From Flavobacterium gelidicaeli (GTDB lineage Bacteria; Bacteroidota; Bacteroidia; Flavobacteriales; Flavobacteriaceae): a DNA stretch of 64,000 nt. Numbering within the stretch: position 1 is the stretch's first letter; each line of letters opens with the position of its first letter. The notes under the pieces are model-generated. The model did not search any database and was not told where the DNA came from. It saw only the letters and a list, made by a program, of their open reading frames with translations. Shown piece by piece: positions 51,731 through 60,828 of this stretch. The translations under genes and the position numbers were made by a program. Location: the NCBI RefSeq assembly GCF_013294005.1, contig NZ_JABSNK010000002.1, positions 417,463 through 481,462 of the forward strand. The letters are read 5' to 3'.

Positions 51731-51814
51731 TGTCAGTTCGAGCCCTTCGACTGTCGCTCAGGACAGGCTACTATCGAGGACCACTATTGCATCTCGACTC
51801 TGCTGGGAGTGACA
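51731..51814. repeat. CTCGACTCCGCT dispersed repeat, long copy
   Basis: TGTCAGTTCGAGC at the left and ATCTCGACTCTGCTGGGAGTGACA at the right are inverted ends. The centre includes CCTTCGACTGTCGCTCAGGA. It is intergenic between susC and the heparinase-type lyase, and the fullest of the four copies. Confidence 0.65.
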
Positions 51815-51877
51815 AAAATAAGGGAGGCTATTTTTTGATATAAGTTATATAGAGTAGTAGATTTTGCTTCAAGCACA

Positions 51878-51916
51878 AAAAAAACCATAAACAAATAAAT
51901 GGTTATGGTTTTTTTT
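51878..51916 (-). terminator. terminator of the lyase operon
   Basis: AAAAAAACCATAA pairs with TTATGGTTTTTTTT around a 12-base loop, just 3' of the heparinase-type gene. The remainder of 51130-51948 has only the operators and repeat listed. Confidence 0.7.
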
Positions 51917-51948
51917 ATTTTATCTCGAATGTATGCTATTGATATTCG

Positions 51949-54195
51949 CTATTTTTTAATGGCAATTTCTATAGTTTCTCCAGGTTTAATTACAACTGTT
52001 TTCTTTGTTTTATCATATGTTAACGTCATTTGGACATCACTGTTGTTTAAAGACTGAATGGTTAACTTTTCTTTTTCGAGTTTTAAAAACACATCGGTTT
52101 CCTCGGTGAAATTAAGTTCAATAGTATTAAAAACTAACTTTTTAACTCCAAAAAAAACCGATTGATTTTCTTTAGATAATGAATTTACTTGCGTCCCTTC
52201 ACTTGTCCATTTTGAATTGTTTACTGCCCATCCCTTTAATTTAGGATTACTAATCTCTTCATTTATGCGATCTTCAAATTGTTTGAATGGAACAATTGCG
52301 GTTATAAAACTGTAAGCAGAATTATTATTTTTAGAAACCACAGCCCATTCCTTACCTCTCGCCCCTGAAGTTACCACTGAATCTGTGGTTGTCAATTGGT
52401 AAATATCGCTTCCAGAACCATCGCTAAAAGAGGAACGGAGTAATTTTGGCGCTAATTCTGTACTGTAATGTCCTTGCCAAACTTGTTTGTAAGTGTGCGG
52501 TTTATCTGCAGTGAAGTTGTCTTTCACAATCCAAAAATCATCTTTTAAATAAATAACCTGTCTTGAATAATGGACTCCAATGTTTTCAAAACCATCATGA
52601 CTTCCTATAAAAAGGTCTAGATCTTTGTTGGTTTTCCAAGCAATCGTTTTGGGGTGTGGTAAGGATTTAAATTTTCCAAAACCACTTCCTCCTTGATTGC
52701 CATTGTACTCTTTTCCTTGTAGCTCATCATCAACCAAAGCCACGTTTTTAACCATTGAATTCTTGAAAAACTCGTAATCTTTAAGAGAATAGCGTACTTG
52801 ATAATTGGGTAAAATAACCTGGCCATTTGCCATAGCTTGTATTCCTAGCATATCGCCATGTTGATGATCTGGTTTATCAGGATCTAGTCCGTTAGAAATA
52901 GCCATCATTTTATCGTCTTTATTCCAACCTTGACGCATGATGTAATAACCAGTTTGAGGAAAATCTACTGAAGTAAATTGCGGTGTTTTCTTCTCGAGAT
53001 TGCTGAGCATTTTTAATTGTGCGTCATTCAAAAACCAAAACATATCCGCCTCCACATGATTATTAGCAAAATATCCCATTTCTGGATCTGGGAAAAGCAG
53101 GTAGCCCAGTGTTAATGCTCCTGAGATGTCATTTTTTTCTGCCCAAGGTTCGTTTGTATCATCAGAAAAAACAGGAGCTGATTTATCTGGAAAGCTAATT
53201 TTAGTCAATGTAGTAAACAACGATTTTAGTTTGTTTTCCCAAACTTCGCTTACTTTTATGTTGCTATTTTTTGCTAATTGGTACACATAATAATAAGTGT
53301 CAATATCGCTAATGTGATAATGTACCGAACGCTCAAACTGAAATCCGTCGGCATTAATTTCTTTAGTTAAGTGCTGTTCTAAAATGGTCATCGCACGTGC
53401 ATTCCATTTGTCAGAATCTTTAAAATCTCTAAATAAAAAAGAAAGCATCGCTAAGGCAGACATGCCTCGTGTTTGGTGATTTCCAGGAACAAACTCGGTA
53501 TTGCTTTCATAAAGATTAGAAGCATGTTGTAACAAGGTTGCAATGGTCGTTAATTGATCTTCGTCAGAATACTCTTTTTCTCCCAAAAACATATTGTGAA
53601 TCTCCAACCAATTCAATATTCGATAACCAGATCTAAAGGCTTCGTAAGTACCGTTTCCATCTGTTATGGTTTCATATTTATTGGCTTCTAAAGCGGTATT
53701 CAGCGATCGTAGCTGATTTTTAAAATAGTTTAAGTACTCCTTGTTTTTATTTTGATAATTGTAGTACAAAGCAATATCAACCATTTTATGTTGGCGTGCC
53801 AAGTGGCGCATAGCATAGGCATTTACGGCCTCGCCGTTCTGGTAAGTATAAGGCAATTTCCATTGGGTAACTGCAGGATACTTACCCATATGATCTAAGG
53901 CGCGTTGGGTATGACCGTCTTTCGCGTCAGGATAAGAAGCTTCGTACGCTTTGAAACGGGCGTCATTATTTTTCCAATTATAAAAATAACGTTCCGAAAA
54001 TTTGTCTCTAAAATATTGTGCTAATTTAGCGTCAGTTATTGCATTTACAACACCAAGGACTTGTTGTACTTCGGGCTTTAAATAATCAACTAATTTGTTG
54101 TTAGTAATTATTTTTCCGGCAGCAATATCTTGAGCATAACTACTCATAGATAGGACACAGCTCGAGGCAATGAGACTAAATTTTAAGTATTTCAT
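51949..54195 (-). CDS. heparinase II/III-type polysaccharide lyase, family unassigned
   Basis: This 748-residue secreted protein has a signal peptide (about 1-22, ending SYAQ), an alpha/alpha-toroid domain (about 50-390) and a C-terminal beta domain. Putative catalytic residues in the heparinase II/III layout are N239-H240 in GNHQTRG, ERSVHYH near 288-294 and H444/H446 in DHQHGD. It differs clearly from the PL17 enzyme at 38711 (NHSTWG and SSHGHFD there). It lies 11 bases after the PL6 gene and shares its promoter, so alginate or its oligomers is the likely substrate. Which CAZy family it belongs to cannot be decided by eye. Confidence 0.82.
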   Translation of the reverse strand: MKYLKFSLIASSCVLSMSSYAQDIAAGKIITNNKLVDYLKPEVQQVLGVVNAITDAKLAQYFRDKFSERYFYNWKNNDARFKAYEASYPDAKDGHTQRALDHMGKYPAVTQWKLPYTYQNGEAVNAYAMRHLARQHKMVDIALYYNYQNKNKEYLNYFKNQLRSLNTALEANKYETITDGNGTYEAFRSGYRILNWLEIHNMFLGEKEYSDEDQLTTIATLLQHASNLYESNTEFVPGNHQTRGMSALAMLSFLFRDFKDSDKWNARAMTILEQHLTKEINADGFQFERSVHYHISDIDTYYYVYQLAKNSNIKVSEVWENKLKSLFTTLTKISFPDKSAPVFSDDTNEPWAEKNDISGALTLGYLLFPDPEMGYFANNHVEADMFWFLNDAQLKMLSNLEKKTPQFTSVDFPQTGYYIMRQGWNKDDKMMAISNGLDPDKPDHQHGDMLGIQAMANGQVILPNYQVRYSLKDYEFFKNSMVKNVALVDDELQGKEYNGNQGGSGFGKFKSLPHPKTIAWKTNKDLDLFIGSHDGFENIGVHYSRQVIYLKDDFWIVKDNFTADKPHTYKQVWQGHYSTELAPKLLRSSFSDGSGSDIYQLTTTDSVVTSGARGKEWAVVSKNNNSAYSFITAIVPFKQFEDRINEEISNPKLKGWAVNNSKWTSEGTQVNSLSKENQSVFFGVKKLVFNTIELNFTEETDVFLKLEKEKLTIQSLNNSDVQMTLTYDKTKKTVVIKPGETIEIAIKK

Positions 54196-54206
54196 AGCTA
54201 GAATTA

Positions 54207-56537
54207 TTAGTACATTAACTTCATTTCTAGGTTTTGAACAATTTCAAATTTACCTGAATTGGTAATCGTATTGTTTACCGGCTCTTGTCCTTTTTCTCCC
54301 CATAAAACGGCAATTGTTTTTACAGGATTATTTGTAAATGTATTGTTCGAAATTTCCACAAATACAATACCTCTATTTTTAATTAAAATATGTTCTGGTT
54401 GTGCTTTTCCGCAATTTGTAAAAGTATTTCCTTGTAGTTTTAGGTTTCCACCAATGGTTGACTCGTCATAACCACCACGATAATAATCCAAAACTAATCC
54501 TTGAATATTATCAAATTTAGAGTTGGTAAAAGTTACAAATTCGGCATTGTAATCTCCACCGTCATTCGTTTCTTTATTTAAAAGAAAACCATTTTCGCAG
54601 TCTTTAATCACTGAGTTGTTCACCAAAACTGTATCAGAAAACGACCCTTTTGATACTTCTAAAACATTTTTAAAGTTAGAGATCTCCGTATTTTCGATGC
54701 TTAAATCATACGCTTTACTCATATTTTTGTCTAAAGTAGTAAAAGCATTTTGCGACTTATTCCCCATAAGGACAATGTCTTTTAAGATTAAATTTCCTTT
54801 AGGAAGCATTTCAAAAGCTGTTTTAGCAGCAGTAAATACTAGTTTAGATCTCTTTTTAGCATCGCTAGAAGTAATAGTAATTTCTTTATCAATAAGTAAC
54901 GTTTCGTCAACTTTAAAAGTACCGCTTTTCAAAACAATGATAGTTCCAGAAACTGCCTTTTTAAGTTGGTTTACAAGTTCTGCTGAACTAGATACAGTGA
55001 TCTTATTTACTGCTGCTTTAGGTTTTTCAACCAAAAACCAGTTGGTTCCAAATCTGCTTTTATCAACTAAAACAGGATTTGTTTTTATGGGATTTACGAT
55101 GGCGCCAACGCTATTGTTAGCTGCAGTTCTATCGTTTCCAAAGAAATCTTTTGTAATGGTTTCAAAGTCAAATCCTGCATATACATTAGGATTGTTTTCT
55201 TTCAAGACAAATAAATCGGTTGCTGCTTTAGTTACTGAAAAATCGCTCGTGATTAATCCTGCGGGTTTAACTTCACTTTTGTTTTCGTTGTTTATGAAGT
55301 TGTTTTTAAAATTAACTCCATCCACTTTATCGTAGTTTACAATAGGGTTAGTGTCTGCAGTTTCATTGTAAATTAAGTTGTTTGCAATGACTACGCGCTC
55401 AGGACGCGCAGAACGAATTTCAGATTTAGGCAACACTTCTTTTTGACTTACATTAGAACCTACACTAAATTGCCAAGGCGATTTGCAATCAATAAACGAA
55501 TTGTGAGCGACAACAACATCAGTTACTTGGTTGTAGCGATTTAAGGATGATTTCGGAATTCCGTTCATCACTGCAATAGCACTTCTGAATGAATTTCCGT
55601 TTATTTTGTAGAAGTAGTTATTTGTTATCCAATGTCCTGTATTTACGACGCGAATTCCGCCCATTTGATCAGACTTATCATTTCCTATGAAAACGTTTCC
55701 GTCAATTTTAGCGTAATTTCCGTGTCTTAAAACTAAAGATCCTTCACTTTCAAAAAACACATTATTCTTGAATTCGTTAAAGTTAGATTTACTCGAAATG
55801 ATTTCTACTTCACCATTGCAACGATCAAACAAGTTGTTGTAAACGTTCGTGTAGGACGGCGTCATTGAAGTCTCGCTATCGCCTATTTGAATCGTTTCTC
55901 CATGTGGTCCTCCTTTACGAGGTCTTGGTCCAAAGTGGTTGTTTATGATTTGGTGGTAATTATTAACATGTTCATTACCATCAAGAAAAACCCTTACTGT
56001 TGGTCCAAAATTAGATTTTCCGGTAATATAATTGTTGCTTAATTCATTATGTCTGCCCCAGAATTCTACCCAATGGTCACTTACATCTCTGTCAGGTTGT
56101 GTAAATTCTTCAATAACACATTGTGTAACTTTACAATTGTTAGCAATAGAATCGTTGTTGATTTTAAATTGAATCACGGCATTAGAAGGCGTGTATCCAT
56201 TTTTAAAGTACAAATCCCTTACTTCTAAGTAGCTACCTGCTAATTTTAAGTTAGAAACGCCTTCAATAAAAACTTTACCAGGAGTTTCGGCTCTCAAAAC
56301 GATAGGGTTTTCCTTTGTTCCTTTTCCGTAAAATTTAATTTCAGCATCTTTCCAAATACCGTTAGCTAGAATGATATTGTCACCAGCAGTGCTGTTTTTT
56401 ATAGCATTGCGTAGCTCGGTTATATTTTTTACTTTGATGTCATTTTTTGGTTTCAAGTTGTTTGCTACGGCTATTTCTTTACACGAAATAAGTAAAATTA
56501 GCAGACTTAAAATGGATACGATTCTTTTCATTATCAA
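54207..56537 (-). CDS. PL6 family alginate lyase lipoprotein
   Basis: This 776-residue protein has a lipobox ending at C19 (LLISC), so it is a lipoprotein. It may start two codons later at MKRIV (56531). Two right-handed beta-helix domains are visible: the PL6 catalytic one (about 35-480) and a second one (about 515-776). The catalytic pair is K250 and R271, 21 residues apart as in characterised PL6 enzymes, with E243/E245 in NGEVEI near the calcium site and GPRPRKGGPHGETIQIG at 203-219. It probably cuts alginate at the cell surface. The heparinase-type lyase is co-transcribed. Confidence 0.92.
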   Translation of the reverse strand: MIMKRIVSILSLLILLISCKEIAVANNLKPKNDIKVKNITELRNAIKNSTAGDNIILANGIWKDAEIKFYGKGTKENPIVLRAETPGKVFIEGVSNLKLAGSYLEVRDLYFKNGYTPSNAVIQFKINNDSIANNCKVTQCVIEEFTQPDRDVSDHWVEFWGRHNELSNNYITGKSNFGPTVRVFLDGNEHVNNYHQIINNHFGPRPRKGGPHGETIQIGDSETSMTPSYTNVYNNLFDRCNGEVEIISSKSNFNEFKNNVFFESEGSLVLRHGNYAKIDGNVFIGNDKSDQMGGIRVVNTGHWITNNYFYKINGNSFRSAIAVMNGIPKSSLNRYNQVTDVVVAHNSFIDCKSPWQFSVGSNVSQKEVLPKSEIRSARPERVVIANNLIYNETADTNPIVNYDKVDGVNFKNNFINNENKSEVKPAGLITSDFSVTKAATDLFVLKENNPNVYAGFDFETITKDFFGNDRTAANNSVGAIVNPIKTNPVLVDKSRFGTNWFLVEKPKAAVNKITVSSSAELVNQLKKAVSGTIIVLKSGTFKVDETLLIDKEITITSSDAKKRSKLVFTAAKTAFEMLPKGNLILKDIVLMGNKSQNAFTTLDKNMSKAYDLSIENTEISNFKNVLEVSKGSFSDTVLVNNSVIKDCENGFLLNKETNDGGDYNAEFVTFTNSKFDNIQGLVLDYYRGGYDESTIGGNLKLQGNTFTNCGKAQPEHILIKNRGIVFVEISNNTFTNNPVKTIAVLWGEKGQEPVNNTITNSGKFEIVQNLEMKLMY

Positions 56538-56767
56538 TTAATTTCAAAATTATTTTTGTTGTTGTTTCTAGGCTCCTTTCTGTGTTTTCAATAATACGAA
56601 TGATCTAAAATTGAAAGTGATTGAAAAAATGTACTGTTCAGAATATTTATTGTTTTCTTTTAAATGAGATAGCTAATTATAAAATCTCTTTATTGTTTTA
56701 AAAGATAAATACTGAAAATAAACCAATTAAAAGATGTGAATTAGCCTTTGATATGTTTTGTTTAAAC

Positions 56768-56796
56768 TGGATAACCAATTTGGTTTTCCAAATATA
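56768..56796 (-). promoter_or_regulatory. PL6 promoter and operator site 4
   Basis: On the minus strand TATATTTG (56796-56789) is followed by the operator CCA-AAT-TGGT-TAT-CCA (56783-56768). The block is nearly identical to site 1 over 24 bases. The ATG is about 250 bases downstream, an unusually long leader. The remaining 56538-57195 gap holds this and the serS promoter. Confidence 0.72.
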
Positions 56797-57149
56797 TGTA
56801 TATAATTTAATTAAACAAGGGATTAAAATAGAAATAAAAAAAAATGTAGTTAATAAAATACGAATTTTGGATTACTGAAAATTAGTAGGAAAGGCTCAGA
56901 TTAAGTCACTCGTTCTTGTTAAACACCTTATGATAAATAATGCAGTGTGTCATAATGATGTTTTGTAATTTTTGTGATCAATTTTAGTATCATATCATTG
57001 TTCCACTCTTTAATTTAAGTATTGTAATAACAAACCATCTGTTGTGCTAATTTTTGAGTAAATCAATACGAACTGCCTGTGCTTCTTTACACAATAGGAG
57101 CAAATAGATTATTCCTAAAACTTTCCGTCGTTAGTATTAAACATTTCCT

Positions 57150-57157
57150 TAAATTTG
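57150..57157 (+). promoter_or_regulatory. -7 element of serS
   Basis: TAAATTTG fits TAnnTTTG and lies 39 bases before the serS ATG. A good -33 element is not obvious. Confidence 0.5.
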
Positions 57158-57195
57158 CTTCCATTATTATAAAGTAGAGCATTAAAAATCAAGCT

Positions 57196-58467
57196 ATGTT
57201 ACAAATTGCATTTATTAGAGAGAATCAGGAGAAAGTAATCCAAGCGTTGGCAAAAAGGAATTTAGACGTCAAAAACGTGGTGGAAGAAGTTGTACAACTA
57301 GACGAAAAACGTCGTGCTACACAAGTGGCTTTAGACAACGTTTTAGCTGAATCTAATAAATTGTCCAAAGACATTGGTGAATTAATGAAAGCAGGCGAGA
57401 AAGCCAAAGCGACAATTTTAAAAGAAAAAACAGTAGCGTTAAAAGAACAAAGCAAAGAATTGGCTGAAAAAGCTGATGCCTTGGTGAGTGAATTAACTGA
57501 GAAATTATACACGCTTCCTAATCTTCCAGCAGATATTGTTCCTGAAGGAAAAACACCAGAAGAAAACTTAAATGTTTTTGAAGCTGGCGTTGTTCCCGTT
57601 TTACATGAAGGAGCACAGCCGCATTGGGAATTGGTTAAAAAATACGATATCATTGATTTTGAATTAGGAGTAAAAATTACAGGAGCAGGTTTTCCAGTTT
57701 ATAAAGGGAAAGGCGCAAGGTTACAACGTGCATTAATCAATTATTTTTTAGATAAAAATACAGCAGCTGGATACAATGAAGTGCAAGTGCCTCTTTTTGT
57801 AAATGAAGCGTCGGCTTATGGAACTGGACAATTACCTGATAAAGAAGGGCAAATGTACCATGACGCTACAGATGATTTATACATGATTCCTACAGCAGAA
57901 GTTCCGGTAACGAACATGTTTAGAGATGTAATCTTGAACGAAAGTGACTTTCCAATCTTAACAACAGCTTATACGCCATGTTTCCGTCGTGAAGCAGGAT
58001 CTTATGGAGCACACGTTCGTGGTTTGAATCGTTTGCACCAATTTGATAAAGTAGAAATCGTGCGCGTCGAGCATCCTGATCATTCTTATAAAGCGCTTGA
58101 CGGAATGGTGGAGCATATCAAAGAAATCTTAGATGAATTGAAATTACCTTATAGAATATTACGCCTTTGTGGTGGTGATATGGGATTCACATCAGCGTTG
58201 ACTTATGACTTTGAAGTTTTCTCAACAGCCCAAGACCGTTGGTTAGAAATTTCATCAGTATCTAATTTTGAAACTTTCCAAGCCAATCGTTTGAAATTGC
58301 GTTTTAAAGATAAAGATGGAAAAAGCCAACTAGCACATACCTTAAACGGAAGTTCATTGGCTTTGCCAAGAGTACTTGCGGGAATTTTAGAAAACTATCA
58401 AACTCCTGAAGGAATTGTAATCCCTGAGGTTTTACGTTCTTACTGTGGTTTTGATATTATAGACTAA
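57196..58467 (+). CDS. serS: seryl-tRNA synthetase
   Basis: This 423-residue class II synthetase charges tRNA-Ser. Residues 1-105 form the long antiparallel coiled-coil arm (QLDEKRRATQVALDNVLAESN). The catalytic core has the motif 2 segment (TPCFRREAGSYGAHVRGLNRLHQF) and the motif 3 segment ending NGSSLALPRVLAGILENYQ. Length is normal. It is monocistronic behind an AT-rich promoter region that also contains the divergent PL6 promoter. Confidence 0.97.
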   Translation: MLQIAFIRENQEKVIQALAKRNLDVKNVVEEVVQLDEKRRATQVALDNVLAESNKLSKDIGELMKAGEKAKATILKEKTVALKEQSKELAEKADALVSELTEKLYTLPNLPADIVPEGKTPEENLNVFEAGVVPVLHEGAQPHWELVKKYDIIDFELGVKITGAGFPVYKGKGARLQRALINYFLDKNTAAGYNEVQVPLFVNEASAYGTGQLPDKEGQMYHDATDDLYMIPTAEVPVTNMFRDVILNESDFPILTTAYTPCFRREAGSYGAHVRGLNRLHQFDKVEIVRVEHPDHSYKALDGMVEHIKEILDELKLPYRILRLCGGDMGFTSALTYDFEVFSTAQDRWLEISSVSNFETFQANRLKLRFKDKDGKSQLAHTLNGSSLALPRVLAGILENYQTPEGIVIPEVLRSYCGFDIID

Positions 58468-58470
58468 TTT

Positions 58471-58552
58471 GTGTTCAGTCCTCAGTGATCGGTGTTCAGT
58501 TTGCTTCTGAATTATACATCGGTTCGCAAACTGAACACTGAATACTGAACAC
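58471..58552. repeat. extended inverted repeat of the GTGTTCAGT type
   Basis: GTGTTCAGTTTGC (58492-58504) pairs with GCAAACTGAACAC (58526-58538). An outer GTGTTCAGT (58471-58479) pairs with ACTGAACAC (58544-58552). It fills the serS-TPR gap, and from memory such ACTGAACACTGA repeats are frequent in Flavobacterium. Confidence 0.7.
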
Positions 58553-58559
58553 CTTTAAC

Positions 58560-60338
58560 ATGAAGTACTTTTTTCTTTTTATCACTTTGTCATTTTCACT
58601 ATTTTCGTTTTCTCAAAACGAAGAGTTAGCCGAATATTATTATGAAAAAAGCGACTTTGAAAAAGCTAAAATTAGTTATGAAGAATTACTAGAAAGTGTA
58701 CCGCAAAACTTGCAGTATTTTCTAAGAACAGTAGATTGTTACCAACAATTACAACAATATAAAGAAGCAGAAAAACTCCTCCAATCCCGATTTAATAAAT
58801 ACAATCAGGCAAATATTCTGGTAGAGTTAGGTTTTAATTTTCAATTGCAAAAAGAGGAAGCTAAAGCTAAAGCATATTACGAGCAGGCAATAGAGCGAAT
58901 TAAAAAAAATGCCCGTGATGTTTACGGCGTTTCTAGTGCTTTCGAGAAAAAAACATTATTAGACTACACGTTAAAAGCATACGAAACGGCTACTGCAACA
59001 GAACCTAATTATAATTTTAATTATCAAAAAGCATTGCTTTTTGGGCAATTAGGGAATACCGATATGATGATTAGTACGCTGTTAGATGAAGCGTACGCCA
59101 CCCCACAAAGTTCTAATTTAATCAAGAGTCAATTGGCACGTTATATGGCTGACGAGGCTGATGTTGCTTTTAGTGATAATGTGAGAAAAGCATTGATTTT
59201 ACGAGTGCAAAAAACGCAAGATGTATTTTGGAACCGTTTTTTAAGTTGGTTTTATGTGCAACAAAAAGAATTTGGAAAAGCATTCATTCAAGAAAAGGCA
59301 ATTTATAAACGCAACCCAGAGTCATTATCTACCATTATAGGTTTAGCGCAACAAGCAATTCAAGAAGAGGATCAAGAAACTGCTACCGAAATCCTAAATT
59401 TTATAATCGAAAATACCACTGACCTAGAACTACTCATTCAAGCAGATACGTATTTGGTTAAAATGAAAATCGAAAAAGCGCAGGAGAAAGATTTTGTTGC
59501 AATTAACTCAGCGTTAGATGCTTTGCTTGCCAAATATGAAATCACTCCTTTTACCTTATCTTTGCAACTTATTCAGGCGCATTTTGTGGCTTTCGATCTT
59601 AAAAATCCAGAAAAAGGAAGAGTTATTATCAATAAAGCATTAGCGTTACAGCTTAATGATTATGAAATAGCACAAACAAAGATGGAACTTGCAGATATTC
59701 TACTTTATGAAGAAAAATTCAATCAAGCTTTACTGTACTATTCTCAAATAGAATTAGATTTAAAGAATGATGTTGTTGCTCATGAAGCTAGTTTAAAAGC
59801 CGCCAAAACAAGTTATTTTAAAACTGATTTTCAATGGGCGTTAAAACAATTCAAAGAATTAAAATCAGCTAATACCCAGTTGATCGCTAACGATGCTTTA
59901 GAATATTTCTTATTAGTTAATGATAATACCGTCGCTGATTCTACGCAAACGGCATTAAAGGAATTTGCTAAAGGTGATTATCTGTTGTATCAAAATAGAA
60001 ATGATGAAGCAATTGCAAAGTTTCAGGCTATTTTACAAAAGTTTAAAGGACAAGAAATAGAAGCGGTTACTTTATTGCGATTGGGCAAGGTCTATGAAAA
60101 ACGAGGTGCCTTTGATTTGGCTTTAAGCCAATACCAAGAAATAATAACGAATCACAGTGACGGTATCTATGTAGACGAAGCACTATATTTTTCAGCTGAA
60201 ATTTACAATAAGAAATTGGCATTGCCAGAAAAGGCAAAACCACTTTATGAGAAAATAATTTTTAATCATGAAGACAGTATTTATTTTGTGGAAGCAAGAA
60301 AAGCTTTTAGAAAATTAAGAGGAGATAGTAATTTATAA
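58560..60338 (+). CDS. tetratricopeptide repeat protein
   Basis: This 592-residue protein has a signal peptide (about 1-18, ending FSFSQ) and many helical TPR repeats along its length (for example AEYYYEKSDFEKAKISYEE and LGKVYEKRGAFDLALSQYQEI). It probably acts as a periplasmic or outer-membrane-associated scaffold. No enzyme domain is visible. It precedes the DUF4286 gene by 54 bases and may be co-transcribed with it. Confidence 0.85.
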   Translation: MKYFFLFITLSFSLFSFSQNEELAEYYYEKSDFEKAKISYEELLESVPQNLQYFLRTVDCYQQLQQYKEAEKLLQSRFNKYNQANILVELGFNFQLQKEEAKAKAYYEQAIERIKKNARDVYGVSSAFEKKTLLDYTLKAYETATATEPNYNFNYQKALLFGQLGNTDMMISTLLDEAYATPQSSNLIKSQLARYMADEADVAFSDNVRKALILRVQKTQDVFWNRFLSWFYVQQKEFGKAFIQEKAIYKRNPESLSTIIGLAQQAIQEEDQETATEILNFIIENTTDLELLIQADTYLVKMKIEKAQEKDFVAINSALDALLAKYEITPFTLSLQLIQAHFVAFDLKNPEKGRVIINKALALQLNDYEIAQTKMELADILLYEEKFNQALLYYSQIELDLKNDVVAHEASLKAAKTSYFKTDFQWALKQFKELKSANTQLIANDALEYFLLVNDNTVADSTQTALKEFAKGDYLLYQNRNDEAIAKFQAILQKFKGQEIEAVTLLRLGKVYEKRGAFDLALSQYQEIITNHSDGIYVDEALYFSAEIYNKKLALPEKAKPLYEKIIFNHEDSIYFVEARKAFRKLRGDSNL

Positions 60339-60392
60339 TTAATTGGGCAATCGTTTAACCGATTAAACTGTTCAATATTTAAACAGAAAAAA

Positions 60393-60704
60393 ATGATAAT
60401 ATATAACGTAACAAGTAATGTACACGAGAGTATTCACGATCAATGGATGATCTGGATGCAACATAAACATATTCCAGAAATTCTTGCAACAGGTAAATTT
60501 GTTTCGGCTAGATTAGTACGTGTTTTAATCGAAGAAGAAATGGGTGGAGTGACCTATTCAGCACAATACACAACAGATAGTAAGGAAACTTTAGAGAAAT
60601 ATTACCAAGAAGATGGACCACTATTTCGTGCTGAAATTGAGAAATTGTTTGGAGATAAAGTCTTGGCTTTTAGAACAGAATTACAAGTGGTTTCAGAACA
60701 CTAA
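60393..60704 (+). CDS. DUF4286 family protein
   Basis: This 103-residue cytoplasmic protein opens MIIYNVTSNVHESIHDQWMIWM and fits the DUF4286 pattern (a ferredoxin-like alpha-beta fold with a conserved HIPEIL segment). Its role is not known to me. It lies upstream of rsmA on the same strand with a 124-base gap. Confidence 0.8.
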   Translation: MIIYNVTSNVHESIHDQWMIWMQHKHIPEILATGKFVSARLVRVLIEEEMGGVTYSAQYTTDSKETLEKYYQEDGPLFRAEIEKLFGDKVLAFRTELQVVSEH

Positions 60705-60828
60705 ATGGATTATTCGGCTTTAATTGCTCACAGAATAATCGTAAACTTACTCTTTTTATAGTTGCAAAAAGTAAGTTACAATAATAATTACACGCTGTCC
60801 TTTGTGTCTTCGTGCTAAATAAAATAAA

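Noticed and set aside
54616..55335. 239-codon open frame antisense to the PL6 gene
   Set aside because: It lies fully inside a secure PL6 gene on the other strand and has the hydrophobic, low-information look of a shadow frame.
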